Positions 1 through 9,310 of a stretch of 64,000 nucleotides of DNA are shown one piece after another (position 1 is the first letter of the stretch; each line of letters starts with the position of its first letter). Source of the stretch: Desulfonema magnum (GTDB taxonomy: Bacteria; Desulfobacterota; Desulfobacteria; Desulfobacterales; 4be13); NCBI RefSeq assembly GCF_017377395.1, contig NZ_CP061800.1:7963778-8027777 (forward strand), read 5' to 3'. Under the pieces are notes generated by a model. It searched no databases, had not been told where the DNA came from, and was given only the letters and a program-made list of their open reading frames with translations. Made by a program: the position numbers and the translations under genes.

Positions 1-540
1 ATGACCTTGTCAAGATTTCTCGGAGATTATATTTTCAGAAGCATTTTTCATAAAGGAGACAGTGCCCGAAAGTTTTATTTTGCAATATTCATAACATTCC
101 TGGTTTCAGGATTCTGGCACGGCGCAGGATGGACATTTGTTGTCTGGGGCATTTTTAATGGCATATTTGTCATATTTGCTCATGCAATGACAAGAGCAAA
201 TAAACGTCTGCCTTTTTTTCTGGCATGGTTCCTGACATTTTCCGGCGTAGTGCTTGTGAGAATCCTTTTTGTTTCAGCCAGCTTCGGAGATGCGATTTAT
301 GTTGTTAAAACGCTTTTTGATTTTAGCAACTTACAATTTTCGGGAATTCCTTATGCGTCTGTCGGACAACTTATTTATATTGCCATTGGTTTCTTTATTG
401 TCTTTTTTCTGCCAAACAGTATGGAAATAAAAGAAAAATTCAGACCCAATTTGAAGTTTGCTGTGTTTTCTGCAATATTGTTAATATTTTCAATGTTAAA
501 CATGAGTAATGTCGGAGATTTCCTATACTTTCAATTCTGA
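1..540 (+). CDS. MBOAT-family O-acyltransferase, C-terminal part (AlgI-like)
   Basis: Integral membrane O-acyltransferase of the alginate O-acetyltransferase I (AlgI/PatA) type, which moves acyl groups to extracytoplasmic polysaccharide. The reading frame is open from the first base, and an intact member is about 460-500 aa, so the N-terminal half lies outside the window. The visible 179 aa carry the family's signature: an SLSRFLxDY-like block at the start, then SGFWHGAGWTFVVWG near residue 37 containing the invariant catalytic His, followed by several hydrophobic helices. The gene downstream at 684 encodes an SGNH-like partner, the usual AlgI/AlgJ-X arrangement, and an O-antigen-ligase-like gene follows. 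Together they look like the end of a surface-polysaccharide locus. The substrate cannot be told from sequence. Confidence 0.85.
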   Translation: MTLSRFLGDYIFRSIFHKGDSARKFYFAIFITFLVSGFWHGAGWTFVVWGIFNGIFVIFAHAMTRANKRLPFFLAWFLTFSGVVLVRILFVSASFGDAIYVVKTLFDFSNLQFSGIPYASVGQLIYIAIGFFIVFFLPNSMEIKEKFRPNLKFAVFSAILLIFSMLNMSNVGDFLYFQF

Positions 541-683
541 TCCGAAACTGACAGATAAAAATTTATGGGACATTTCCTAAAAAATAAAATACCCGGGTGC
601 AGGGTGGGTGAAGCGCAGCGGAAACTACCGTTCAAAACTTTAGAGGGAAATAGTCCTCAGCTATCTACAGAAACACTGGAAAA

Positions 684-1826
684 ATGGATATCTATAAAAA
701 ATGGTTATTAGAATTTTTTGGGATCGTGATCGTTGCATATTTGGCAATCGCCTGTATTATTGATCCCTTTGGTGTGTTCGGAGACCGGCTTTTCAACACC
801 CCTGAAATATCAATGATTATCACTCAGCGATTTAATAAAATAGAATATCTGGATAAACATTTCAGGAAATACAATTCATATCTGATAGGCGGCTCAAGAA
901 TTGCAGCGATTAAACCTGAGTGGGTTGAAAAATATATGCCGGGTACCAGATTCTATAATTTATTTGTCAGCGCGGCGACCGAGTATGACAATCTGAACCA
1001 TGTGAAATACATTGTTGAAAATTATATCGTGAAAAATATCATATTACAGGTTCATATTAATGATCTTTACAGTTATTTCGGATCGGATGACACCACATTA
1101 ATGACAGAACCCCATTATAAGGTCAGCGGAAAGAATGTTATGGAATTCTATTTTTCCTATATGAATCCGGGAGCAGAACTCCTTATCAAAAAATTAAAAT
1201 ATGTTTTTGGAATTGAAAAAATAGAAAACCTTAAAACTGTTGTCGAAGAGACCGGAGAGAGAAGTTACAGGTATGAGGAAAAGCTGATTGCCCAGGATCA
1301 TGAGAAATATATCAGAAAGAAAAAGACCTTCCATCTCCGGGATGAGGCGTCCAAACTTAAAACGCTGATGGGAGTGACAAGGACCGCGTCATATAAGTCC
1401 CTTTTTGCTCAGGATAGAAAAGCCAAAGGGATCAGAATGAAAGAAAGTATTGAATCCTTAAAAAAAATCAAACAGATTTGTGATCGTAATCATGTCAATT
1501 TAATCCTGCTTACCGTACCCCATCATCATATGATGCTGGATGTTTTTGATATGGAGGATTATCTTACATTTTTAAAGCAATTGTCTGACATATCTCCGTT
1601 CTGGGATTTCAGCGGATATAATTCGATTACCACGGACAACAGAAATTACTATGAATGGAGTCATTACAGAGTGACAATTGTGAAATATATTCTGGCGAGA
1701 ATATTTAATGACCCTCTGACTGAGGTTCCGGAGGATTTCGGAGTGTTGGTTACAAAGGAAAGCATTAAAGATCATTTAATAAAATTACGAAAAAATATAT
1801 TGGCACATAGGGAAAACGAGCCATGA
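684..1826 (+). CDS. SGNH/AlgJ-like membrane-anchored O-acyltransferase partner
   Basis: A 380-aa protein with one N-terminal membrane anchor (about residues 8-28) and an extracytoplasmic domain. The motif YLIGGSR near residue 68 fits block I of SGNH hydrolases (Ser nucleophile). WSHYR near residue 335 fits the C-terminal block with the catalytic His, although the usual Asp three residues earlier is not obvious (the local sequence is YYEWSHYR). Its position directly after an MBOAT acyltransferase supports a role in polysaccharide acylation, in the manner of AlgJ or AlgX. The start is preceded only by a weak GGA, and no better upstream start is visible. Function is inferred from context plus the two blocks. 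It could instead be a non-catalytic periplasmic partner. Confidence 0.6.
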   Translation: MDIYKKWLLEFFGIVIVAYLAIACIIDPFGVFGDRLFNTPEISMIITQRFNKIEYLDKHFRKYNSYLIGGSRIAAIKPEWVEKYMPGTRFYNLFVSAATEYDNLNHVKYIVENYIVKNIILQVHINDLYSYFGSDDTTLMTEPHYKVSGKNVMEFYFSYMNPGAELLIKKLKYVFGIEKIENLKTVVEETGERSYRYEEKLIAQDHEKYIRKKKTFHLRDEASKLKTLMGVTRTASYKSLFAQDRKAKGIRMKESIESLKKIKQICDRNHVNLILLTVPHHHMMLDVFDMEDYLTFLKQLSDISPFWDFSGYNSITTDNRNYYEWSHYRVTIVKYILARIFNDPLTEVPEDFGVLVTKESIKDHLIKLRKNILAHRENEP

Positions 1827-1837
1827 TCTTCGTCCGG

Positions 1838-1966
1838 AAAAAAAAGCCGGGTTTCTCCGCTACAGAAAACCGGGTTTCTCCGCTACAGACGGGAAAGAAA
1901 CCCGGCTTTTTCCCGCAGGGAAGACACACCCTCCGGAAAAAAAAGCCGGGTTTCTCTGCTACAGAG
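1838..1966. repeat. degenerate copies of the AAAGCCGGGTTTC arm repeat
   Basis: Three to four copies of an arm reading AAAAAAGCCGGGTTTCTC and its inverted form GAAACCCGGCTTTTTCCC. The same arms form the centre of the 145-bp dispersed elements at 25517, 37831, 42652, 45855 and 48230, but the AGTACC outer ends are missing here. The region starts immediately after the SGNH-like gene, and the apparent 65-aa ORF across it is only the translated repeat. It may fold as a terminator-like hairpin. I see no gene in it. Confidence 0.7.
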
Positions 1967-2059
1967 GGTTTCTCTGCTGTCCCCGGTCCGGAAATTTTTC
2001 GATCTGCTGAACATGGGTAAAATTAAAAAAAACCTCCGTCTGACTCAGAAAATATCGCC

Positions 2060-3415
2060 ATGTCTGCACAAAAAAATTATATAATTCAGGAAACAGCGCC
2101 ATATCTGCACGAAAGAACCCGAAACTTTTCCTCGAAAATAAAAAAGGAAAATATAAAACGTCGGTCAGTATCTTCCGCAAAATCCCCGCTGGCAGATATG
2201 ACTCGTTATGCGCTCTGTGTGTTACTCATATTCACCCCTCTGGCACGGGCGTCTGTTCAGGGATGGGCAATATGTGTCATTCATATAGTAACACTGACAG
2301 CCCTTACCCCCTTTCTGCTGGACATGAATCTGACCGGAAAATGGAGATGGATCAGAACATCACTTGACAAGCCGATCCTGGCCCTGCTTGTTCTTGCTGT
2401 CCTGTCCGCTGTCTTTTCAACACACCGTCACACAAGTTTCCGGGCCCTGACCCTGCTTGTGAATTATATTGTTGTATTTTATCTGATTATTCATACCATT
2501 CGCAGCAGAACGCAGTTCAGACAGCTTGTCTGTATTATTATAGGAATGGCAGTATTTATATCTGTTTTCGGATTCTTAAAAATGTCCGGGATCAGTCCTT
2601 TTCCCTGGTGGAATTATACTGATCTTAGTCAGAACACGCTTCGCCTGACATCTGTTTTTGGTAATCCCGACCATTTGGCAGGGTATATGGAAATGGCCCT
2701 TCCCCTGATCTTAGGGCTTTTTCTCAAGGATTATAAGGGCGGCAAACTGCTTCTGATGACATACCTGACAATTATTATGCTGACGGCACTGATCTTATCG
2801 CTTTCCAGAGGCGGCTGGATCGGCTCGTTGACGAGCCTGGTGTTCATGTCTGTTATGCTTTTACGCAGTCGTCATTTCAAACACAAAAAAATTCTTATCT
2901 CGCTGATTGTCGGTTTGCTGGCAGTTGCCCTGATTGTTTTATTTAACACTCCTGTGGTAAAAAGATTTCGTACCATTGTGGAACAGGAAGAAATGAGTAT
3001 TAATAGTCGGATAACAGCCTGGAAAGGCGTTGTAAAAATGGTAAATAATCATCCCCTGACCGGAATCGGTCCCGGTAATTTTGGTACTGTCTTTACCCAA
3101 TATCAGCCCCCGGGATTAGGCAAACATTTCAGAATGGCTCATAATGATTATCTGCATTTTATATCCGAACTCGGAATCTTTTTCATTCCGGTCCTTATCT
3201 GGATGATGATTGCTTTTTACAGAAGGGGATTCAGAAAACTGAAAAGTCGAAGCCGTCAGACCCGGGGAATTGCCCTCGGGGCCATGTCCGGTGTAACAGC
3301 GATCCTGGTTCACAGCATGGCTGATTTTAATCTTCATATTCCTTCGAATGCATTGCTGTTTACAATTCTTGTCGCTATGGTGGCAGCACCTCGGAAAACA
3401 AAGTGCAACGTATGA
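2060..3415 (+). CDS. O-antigen ligase/polymerase-family membrane protein
   Basis: Polytopic inner-membrane protein of 451 aa (about 10-12 hydrophobic segments) matching the Wzy_C/O-antigen ligase family, which joins or polymerises lipid-linked glycans on the periplasmic face. Supporting features are FGNPDHLAGYM mid-protein, LSRGGWIG (the conserved Arg-containing motif), and a large C-terminal loop with HPLTGIGPGNFG and AHNDYLHFISELG, typical of this family. The first 46 residues are basic and not membrane-like, and there is no clear ribosome-binding site before 2060. The ATG at codon 47 (MTRYALCVLL) is therefore a possible alternative start. It sits downstream of the MBOAT/SGNH pair on the same strand, so an exopolysaccharide role is likely. 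Ligase versus polymerase cannot be separated here. Confidence 0.82.
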   Translation: MSAQKNYIIQETAPYLHERTRNFSSKIKKENIKRRSVSSAKSPLADMTRYALCVLLIFTPLARASVQGWAICVIHIVTLTALTPFLLDMNLTGKWRWIRTSLDKPILALLVLAVLSAVFSTHRHTSFRALTLLVNYIVVFYLIIHTIRSRTQFRQLVCIIIGMAVFISVFGFLKMSGISPFPWWNYTDLSQNTLRLTSVFGNPDHLAGYMEMALPLILGLFLKDYKGGKLLLMTYLTIIMLTALILSLSRGGWIGSLTSLVFMSVMLLRSRHFKHKKILISLIVGLLAVALIVLFNTPVVKRFRTIVEQEEMSINSRITAWKGVVKMVNNHPLTGIGPGNFGTVFTQYQPPGLGKHFRMAHNDYLHFISELGIFFIPVLIWMMIAFYRRGFRKLKSRSRQTRGIALGAMSGVTAILVHSMADFNLHIPSNALLFTILVAMVAAPRKTKCNV

Positions 3416-3539
3416 ATAACCTGATGATCAGGTCTGATGAGTTCGGAAGGTCGGCAGAGGCGCTACCCGGACACCTCTGCCGCGTGTTGATCGGAGAAGC
3501 AAACAATGTTGGATTGTCACGGAAGAACAGGAAGACACA

Positions 3540-3734
3540 TCAGGCATTTACTGCTACCAGCGAAAGCCCCATTTTGTCTTCCAGTTTTTTGATTTTGGCC
3601 AGTTCATCCTCCGACAGTTGAGTTGCTTTGACATCATGACAGGAAAAAGCGACCATTGTTTTCCCAATTTCTTTTTCCAGAGCCTTGATCTCATCCACTT
3701 TGTCATTTTCCAATGTTGCAAAACTGCACAGCAT
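3540..3734 (-). CDS. small conserved-looking protein with internal duplication
   Basis: Encodes 64 aa and has a strong ribosome-binding site (AAAGGAGG, 7 nt before the ATG), so it is very likely translated. The sequence shows an internal repeat: IKALEKEIGKTMVAFS near residue 15 and IKKLEDKMGLSLVAVN near residue 46 share spacing and polarity, suggesting two alpha-beta units. One Cys-His pair (SCHD) lies between them. I do not recognise the family and assign no function. It is transcribed leftwards and stands alone between the polysaccharide locus and the PAS-LuxR regulator. Confidence 0.7.
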   Translation of the reverse strand: MLCSFATLENDKVDEIKALEKEIGKTMVAFSCHDVKATQLSEDELAKIKKLEDKMGLSLVAVNA

Positions 3735-3863
3735 AATACGCCTCCTTTTGTTATATGATTAAATGATAACACCCTCTGTTATCTTCTGATAAGAAAATGA
3801 CACGGGTTATAAAAAAAGACAATGGGAAAAGAAAGGGAGTAAAACGGTAGGTAAAACCTGCTA

Positions 3864-4811
3864 TTATGAAAGGGAAAGCAGATAGGCTCTGAGATTGGCT
3901 TTGTTATTGGTCAGACCAAATTTTTTTCGGATATTTTTACGATGAAAATCAATGGCGCTTTCGGAAACATTCAGAATCATGGCAATTTCCTTGGTCGTAT
4001 TCCCGCCTCTGATAAGGCTGGCGATCTCAATTTCCCGGGGGGTCAGGCGCTGATATTTTGAAGAAATATGATGAAGAAAAGGAGAAACAATCTCGTCAAG
4101 ATGACGCTTCAGAATTTTTATATACTCCTTTTGGCGTGAGTCTAATCGGGTCATCATCATTTTTTCTATGTAAGGAATGACAAGCTGACTGACATTGGAC
4201 ACCACCTTTTCCTCAAGCTCCTTCCTGTCCGCCTCTCTCTGTCTGAGGAGAATTTTCAGGGCGGTGTTGACTTCGTCGAGATCCCGGGCCCGGTCCCGGA
4301 GTTCTTTTTTCCGATCTCTCAGGGATTCTTCGGCAAGTTTTAACGCGGTAATGTTCTCATGACTGACAACGATCTTGAGCGGCCCCGGGTATGACAGCCG
4401 GGTCGCCCGCATGTAAAACCAGCGTCTCTCCGAGGGAGAATGACAGGCATAATCCGTGACAAATTCATCTGTTTTTCCGGAAATCACCTCCCGGATGCCG
4501 TCTGACACGACACGGGCTTCTGCCCCGCCATCTCCCCGGACATTGTCACAGAGTTCAAGATAATTGACACCGATCATATCCGGCCGCATGTTCACCTGGT
4601 TTTCCAGGGCAAATGCCTTCCAGGACTGGTTCGTTTCCAAAATAATGCCCTCCTCATCCAAGATTGCGATATGCGCGGACAAAGAATTCAGAATGGCATT
4701 CGCGGGGCATTCTTTCAGATGCGTTTCCGTATGTTTCAGATTCCGGGACTCCTGTTCCGGAATCTGAATCTTTTTTAGCAAGTTTTTATTAGAAGGAGAA
4801 TGATCATTCAT
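3864..4811 (-). CDS. PAS-domain LuxR-type transcriptional regulator
   Basis: Cytoplasmic regulator of about 315 aa. A PAS domain (about residues 30-140; contains IAILDEEGIILETN and a PAC-like ITALKLAEE end) is followed by a charged coiled coil (about 145-195) and a C-terminal LuxR/GerE helix-turn-helix (YQRLTPREIEIASLIRGGNT, then SESAIDFHRKNIRKKFGL). There is no receiver domain, so it presumably binds a ligand or partner through PAS. An upstream ATG at 4898 would add 29 residues of basic, low-complexity sequence without a ribosome-binding site, so I prefer the ATG at 4811, though its own Shine-Dalgarno is weak. This architecture is common in sulfate-reducing Desulfobacterota. Targets are unknown. 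Confidence 0.85.
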   Translation of the reverse strand: MNDHSPSNKNLLKKIQIPEQESRNLKHTETHLKECPANAILNSLSAHIAILDEEGIILETNQSWKAFALENQVNMRPDMIGVNYLELCDNVRGDGGAEARVVSDGIREVISGKTDEFVTDYACHSPSERRWFYMRATRLSYPGPLKIVVSHENITALKLAEESLRDRKKELRDRARDLDEVNTALKILLRQREADRKELEEKVVSNVSQLVIPYIEKMMMTRLDSRQKEYIKILKRHLDEIVSPFLHHISSKYQRLTPREIEIASLIRGGNTTKEIAMILNVSESAIDFHRKNIRKKFGLTNNKANLRAYLLSLS

Positions 4812-5070
4812 AAATCCAGCCTGAACCCTTTCTGATTTTTTGCTCCTGCTTGCTTTCTGTACTGAAAAATGATATTTTCCGTGGTACCCAAAAAACATAT
4901 TCTGTTTTATATTTGATCAGAGGGGGTTCTGTCAACCTTTCATTTTAACACAAAAAACTGATTTTTATCCTGATGTCATCGGGTTTTGATCAGATACTTT
5001 TCACTATACTGTCTGACCAGATAAGTTCTGAGGGGTGAAATTCGGAAAAACCGGACACACCCGTTTTTTT

Positions 5071-5812
5071 GCCACAAAGGCACGAAGGCACAAAGTTTTA
5101 CTAAGTCTCTTTGTGATTCCTTTGCGGCTTTGTGTCTTTGTGGCTGATTTTTTCGGATGCGTAAAAAGCGGAACCTGCCATTTTTTTTGCCACAAAGGCA
5201 CGAAGGCACAAAGTTTCACGAAGTCTCTTTGTGAGTCCTTTGTGGCTTTGTGTCTTTGTGGCTGATTTTTTCGGATGTGTAAAAAGCGGAACCTGCCATT
5301 TTTTTTGCCACAAAGGCACGAAGGCACAAAGTTTCACGAAGTCTCTTTGTGAGTCCTTTGTGGCTGATTTTTTCGGATGCGTAAAAAGCGGAACCTGCCA
5401 TTTTTTTTGCCACAAAGGCACGAAGGCACAAAGTTTCACGAAGTCTCTTTGTGAGTCCTTTGTGGCTGATTTTTTCGGATGCGTAAAAAGCGGAACCTGC
5501 CATTTTTTTTGCCACAAAGGCACGAAGGCACAAAGTTTCACGAAGTCTCTTTGTGAGTCCTTTGTGGCTGATTTTTTCGGATGCGTAAAAAGCGGAACCT
5601 GCCATTTTTTTTGCCACAAAGGCACGAAGGCACAAAGTTTCACGAAGTCTCTTTGTGAGTCCTTTGTGGCTGATTTTTTCGGATGCGTAAAAAGCGGAAC
5701 CTGCCATTTTTTTTGCCACAAAGGCACGAAGGCACAAAGTGTCACGAAGTCTCTTTGTGATTCCTTTGTGGCTTTGTGTCTTTGTGGCTGATTTTTTCGG
5801 ATGTGTAAAAGG
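5071..5812. repeat. tandem array, 7 units of 118/102 bp with palindromic ends
   Basis: Seven copies of a unit beginning GCCACAAAGGCACGAAGG occur at 5071, 5189, 5307, 5409, 5511, 5613 and 5715. Spacings are therefore 118, 118, 102, 102, 102 and 102 bp. The longer units and the last one carry an extra 16 bp (CTTTGTGTCTTTGTGG). Within a unit the left arm GCCACAAAGGCACGAAG pairs with a right arm ending CTTTGTGGC, so each unit can form a hairpin, separated by a constant TTTTTTCGGATGCGTAAAAAGCGG spacer. The spacers are identical, so this is not a CRISPR. All frames across it are open only because the unit lacks stops. A single related hairpin lies at 48515. Confidence 0.95.
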
Positions 5813-5933
5813 TGGGACACATCCTGAAAATCATGCAGGACAATTTTTCAAACTGCCCGAAAAACAATTTGAAAAATTGTCTTACATCTCAGCAATCTGT
5901 CAGCATTTATCTGGTCGTTTAGTAGCGAAAATA

Positions 5934-7631
5934 TCACCGTCCATTAATCACTTCTAATAATTCCCCCATAAAATCTTTCATCTGCTCAACCAGGGCATCC
6001 ATCCGCTCAGAAGCCGACGCGGATTTCTCAGCGTGAATGGCATTCTGCTGAACCACCTGATCCAGTTCCACGATGGCATTGCTGTTGTGACTTACCCCTT
6101 CGGCTTGTTCGTCAGAGGCAACAGAAATTTCATCAATAATATGCTCAATTTTTTCAGATATTCTGAGATTTTTATTCATAATATCTTCAACTTGCTGATA
6201 ATAATTCTTTGTTTCTTTCATTTTAAGATTGGCGTCTTGAATCAGCGCCACGATGTCACTGGCTGAGGCAGCGGAACGCAGGGCCAGATTTCTCACTTCG
6301 TCCGCGACCACGGCAAATCCTGCCCCGGCTTTCCCGGCGTGTGCCGCTTCCACGGCCGCGTTTAAGGCCAACAGATTGGTCTGAAATGCGATTTTTTCAA
6401 TATTTTTTATAAGTTCAGTCGTCTTTTCACCAGCTTTCAGCGTTGTCTTCATGGCTGTCTGCATCTGTCCCATCTTTTTTTCCATGAGTTGCAGATTGGG
6501 AACCGCCTCTTTTTTTATAAATTGTCTGGCTGCTTTGGAGTTATCCGCATTCCTCCGAGTCATGGAAGCGGTTTCCTCCAAAGATGCTGAGGATACCTCC
6601 AAAGATGTTGCCTGTTCTGAGGTACCCTCTGCCAATTGCTGTCCCATAACTGAAAGCCGGCCGGAAGCGGACGCAACCTGATCTGAAACTGCTGTCATGC
6701 CTCTGAGGATATTTTTAAGGGGTTTCACAACAGACCGGGCAATCAGAAAAATTACGATAAATACAGTCATCAGGATGAAACCGGATACGATAACACTGAT
6801 ATGACCCATCCTGTTCACAGGTGCGTAAAGTTCGGCTGTCTCGGCACTCACGGCAACAGACCATCCTGTTATACGGCTCTGTTTATAAGCCGCCAGTCTT
6901 TCGGAACCCCTGGCCGTATAGGTCCATATCCCTTCTTTATTGGGTTTGAGATCATATTTGTTTATGTTGTCGTTAAAAATTCTGGATTTGTCGGGACAGG
7001 CAATAATACTGCCATCTTTCTGATACATACAGGCGAAACCTGTTTTTCCTATCCTGACCGGATCAATGATCTCTTCAGCAAAATAGGACAGTTCAATAAT
7101 ACCAAACAGCACGCCGGTGTGGGAAGAGCCTTGTTTCCGGATAGGAGCGGAGATGACAAAAACCGGTCTGCCGCTGATTTTGCTTTTTATCACCTGGGAT
7201 AACCAGACTTCCCCTTTGAGAGCCTTTTGAAAATATTCCTGGTCAGACACATTGGTTTTGCCAATGAGTTCAGGATCAGATGAGGAAACAATTTCCCCTT
7301 CTGCGTTTGCCAAGCTGATGACTTCATAATCTTTTGTTTTCAAACCGGCAAAGGTTACGCTCGCTGATTTCCGCGCTCTTTTTCCCAGCAATGAATTCTG
7401 AACAGCCCAGTAAAGGCTTTTTTGTTTGCTCCAGGTGACAATATTCATCCTAATATCTTTGATCCAGAAATCAGCGCTTTTCTGAGCAGATTCGGAAATT
7501 CGGACAATCTGTTCTCTGACAGCGTTCTCCAAACACTGTTTTGAGATCATGTAAGAAATAATTGTTAAAATACTTGTGCCAATGAAAATGACCACAACAG
7601 TGGGAATGAGAAACTTGTTTCTGAGGTTCAT
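5934..7631 (-). CDS. methyl-accepting chemotaxis protein with dCache sensor
   Basis: A 565-aa chemoreceptor. There is an N-terminal membrane helix (FLIPTVVVIFIGTSILTII), then a periplasmic double-Cache region of about 240 residues (FWIKDIR, ISLANAEGEIVSSSDP, DQEYFQKALKGE, VFVISAPIRKQG). A second membrane helix (ISVIVSGFILMTVFIVIFL), a short HAMP-like linker and a long cytoplasmic signalling coiled coil follow. The hairpin tip (IEKIAFQTNLLALNAAVEAA, about residues 411-430, then GFAVVADEVRNLA) is the CheA/CheW contact site. The frame stays open upstream for about 540 more codons, but only because it reads into a 73-bp tandem array. The ATG at 7631, preceded by AAGGA, gives the normal family length and domain start. 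Ligand unknown; no che genes nearby. Confidence 0.93.
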   Translation of the reverse strand: MNLRNKFLIPTVVVIFIGTSILTIISYMISKQCLENAVREQIVRISESAQKSADFWIKDIRMNIVTWSKQKSLYWAVQNSLLGKRARKSASVTFAGLKTKDYEVISLANAEGEIVSSSDPELIGKTNVSDQEYFQKALKGEVWLSQVIKSKISGRPVFVISAPIRKQGSSHTGVLFGIIELSYFAEEIIDPVRIGKTGFACMYQKDGSIIACPDKSRIFNDNINKYDLKPNKEGIWTYTARGSERLAAYKQSRITGWSVAVSAETAELYAPVNRMGHISVIVSGFILMTVFIVIFLIARSVVKPLKNILRGMTAVSDQVASASGRLSVMGQQLAEGTSEQATSLEVSSASLEETASMTRRNADNSKAARQFIKKEAVPNLQLMEKKMGQMQTAMKTTLKAGEKTTELIKNIEKIAFQTNLLALNAAVEAAHAGKAGAGFAVVADEVRNLALRSAASASDIVALIQDANLKMKETKNYYQQVEDIMNKNLRISEKIEHIIDEISVASDEQAEGVSHNSNAIVELDQVVQQNAIHAEKSASASERMDALVEQMKDFMGELLEVINGR

Positions 7632-7753
7632 TTTTAAAGAATTCCTTATCACCTGATGATCAAGTTTTTTGATCCAGTTCGGACAAAAAGCCTGATCATA
7701 ACGGATATAGGGGAGTAGCGACCAGGCCCTGTAAGGGCGACATATTTGTAGCA

Positions 7754-9263
7754 TCCGGAGAAGTTCCGGGCGTATCCGGAGTGCAAAAATTGTATTTTTG
7801 CAACAGCGAAAAAGAATTTTTCGCACTCCGGAGAAGTTCCGGGCGTATCCGGAGTGCAAAAATTGTATTTTTGCAACAGCGAAAAAGAATTTTTTGCACC
7901 CCGGAGAAGTTCCGGGCGTATCCGGAGTGCAAAAATTGTATTTTTGCAACAGCGAAAAAGGATTTTTCGCACTCCGGAGAAGTTCCGGGCGTATCCGGAG
8001 TGCAAAAATTGTATTTTTGCAACAGCGAAAAAGAATTTTTTGCACCCCGGAGAAGTTCCGGGCGTATCCGGAGTGCAAAAATTGTATTTTTGCAACAGCG
8101 AAAAAGAATTTTTCGCACTCCGGAGAAGTTCCGGGCGTATCCGGAGTGCAAAAATTGTATTTTTGCAACAGCGAAAAAGGATTTTTCGCACTCCGGAGAA
8201 GTTCCGGGCGTATCCGGAGTGCAAAAATTGTATTTTTGCAACAGCGAAAAAGAATTTTTCGCACTCCGGAGAAGTTCCGGGCGTATCCGGAGTGCAAAAA
8301 TTGTATTTTTGCAACAGCGAAAAAGAATTTTTCGCACTCCGGAGAAGTTCCGGGTGAATCCGGAGTGCAAAAATTGTATTTTTGCAACAGCGAAAAAGAA
8401 TTTTTCGCACTCCGGAGAAGTTCCGGGCGTATCCGGAGTGCAAAAATTGTATTTTTGCAACAGCGAAAAAGAATTTTTCGCACTCCGGAGAAGTTCCGGG
8501 CGTATCCGGAGTGCAAAAATTGTATTTTTGCAACAGCGAAAAAGAATTTTTCGCACTCCGGAGAAGTTCCGGGCGTATCCGGAGTGCAAAAATTGTATTT
8601 TTGCAACAGCGAAAAAGAATTTTTCGCACTCCGGAGAAGTTCCGGGCGTATCCGGAGTGCAAAAATTGTATTTTTGCAACAGCGAAAAAGAATTTTTCGC
8701 ACTCCGGAGAAGTTCCGGGCGTATCCGGAGTGCAAAAATTGTATTTTTGCAACAGCGAAAAAGAATTTTTCGCACTCCGGAGAAGTTCCGGGCGTATCCG
8801 GAGTGCAAAAATTGTATTTTTGCAACAGCGAAAAAGAATTTTTCGCACTCCGGAGAAGTTCCGGGCGTATCCGGAGTGCAAAAATTGTATTTTTGCAACA
8901 GCGAAAAAGAATTTTTCGCACTCCGGAGAAGTTCCGGGCGTATCCGGAGTGCAAAAATTGTATTTTTGCAACAGCGAAAAAGAATTTTTCGCACTCCGGA
9001 GAAGTTCCGGGCGTATCCGGAGTGCAAAAATTGTATTTTTGCAACAGCGAAAAAGAATTTTTCGCACTCCGGAGAAGTTCCGGGCGTATCCGGAGTGCAA
9101 AAATTGTATTTTTGCAACAGCGAAAAAGAATTTTTCGCACTCCGGAGAAGTTCCGGGCGTATCCGGAGTGCAAAAATTGTATTTTTGCAACAGCGAAAAA
9201 GAATTTTTCGCACTCCGGAGAAGTTCCGGGCGTATCCGGAGTGCAAAAATTGTATTTTTGCAA
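7754..9263. repeat. 73-bp tandem array, about 21 units, three hairpins per unit
   Basis: The phrase CGTATCCGGA recurs at 7771, 7844, 7917, 7990 and so on to 9231, an exact 73-bp step (20 steps, about 21 units). Units differ by only a few point changes (for example GCACCCCGG for GCACTCCGG in two units, AAGGA for AAGAA in some, GGGTGAATCC once near 8350). Each unit holds three inverted repeats: CACTCCGGA/TCCGGAGTG around GAAGTTCCGGGCGTA, TGCAAAAAT/ATTTTTGCA around TGT, and GCGAAAAA/TTTTTCGC around GAA. Because 73 is not divisible by three and the unit lacks stops, all six frames are spuriously open. The array lies between the MCP promoter side and the 3' end of the ATP-grasp gene. There are no variable spacers. 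Confidence 0.97.
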
Positions 9264-9310
9264 TTTATTATGGTCCGGATATTCTCAGGCTCTGTCTCAA
9301 AACTTATGTA

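Noticed and set aside
1823..2020. 65-aa frame overlapping the SGNH-like gene stop by ATGA
   Set aside because: It encodes repeated KKPGFSA from the AAAGCCGGGTTTC arm repeat; no sign of a real protein.
3403..3621. 72-aa rightward frame after the O-antigen-ligase-like gene
   Set aside because: It overlaps the oppositely oriented 64-aa gene, which has a strong ribosome-binding site and internal sequence symmetry.
5004..5820. Reading frames of 107-239 residues over the 102-bp array
   Set aside because: Same cause: repeat DNA without stops, no ribosome-binding sites and no protein-like composition change between units.
5071..9263. CRISPR arrays
   Set aside because: Both arrays have constant spacing sequence as well as constant repeat, units of 73 and 102 bp with no variable spacers, and no cas genes nearby.
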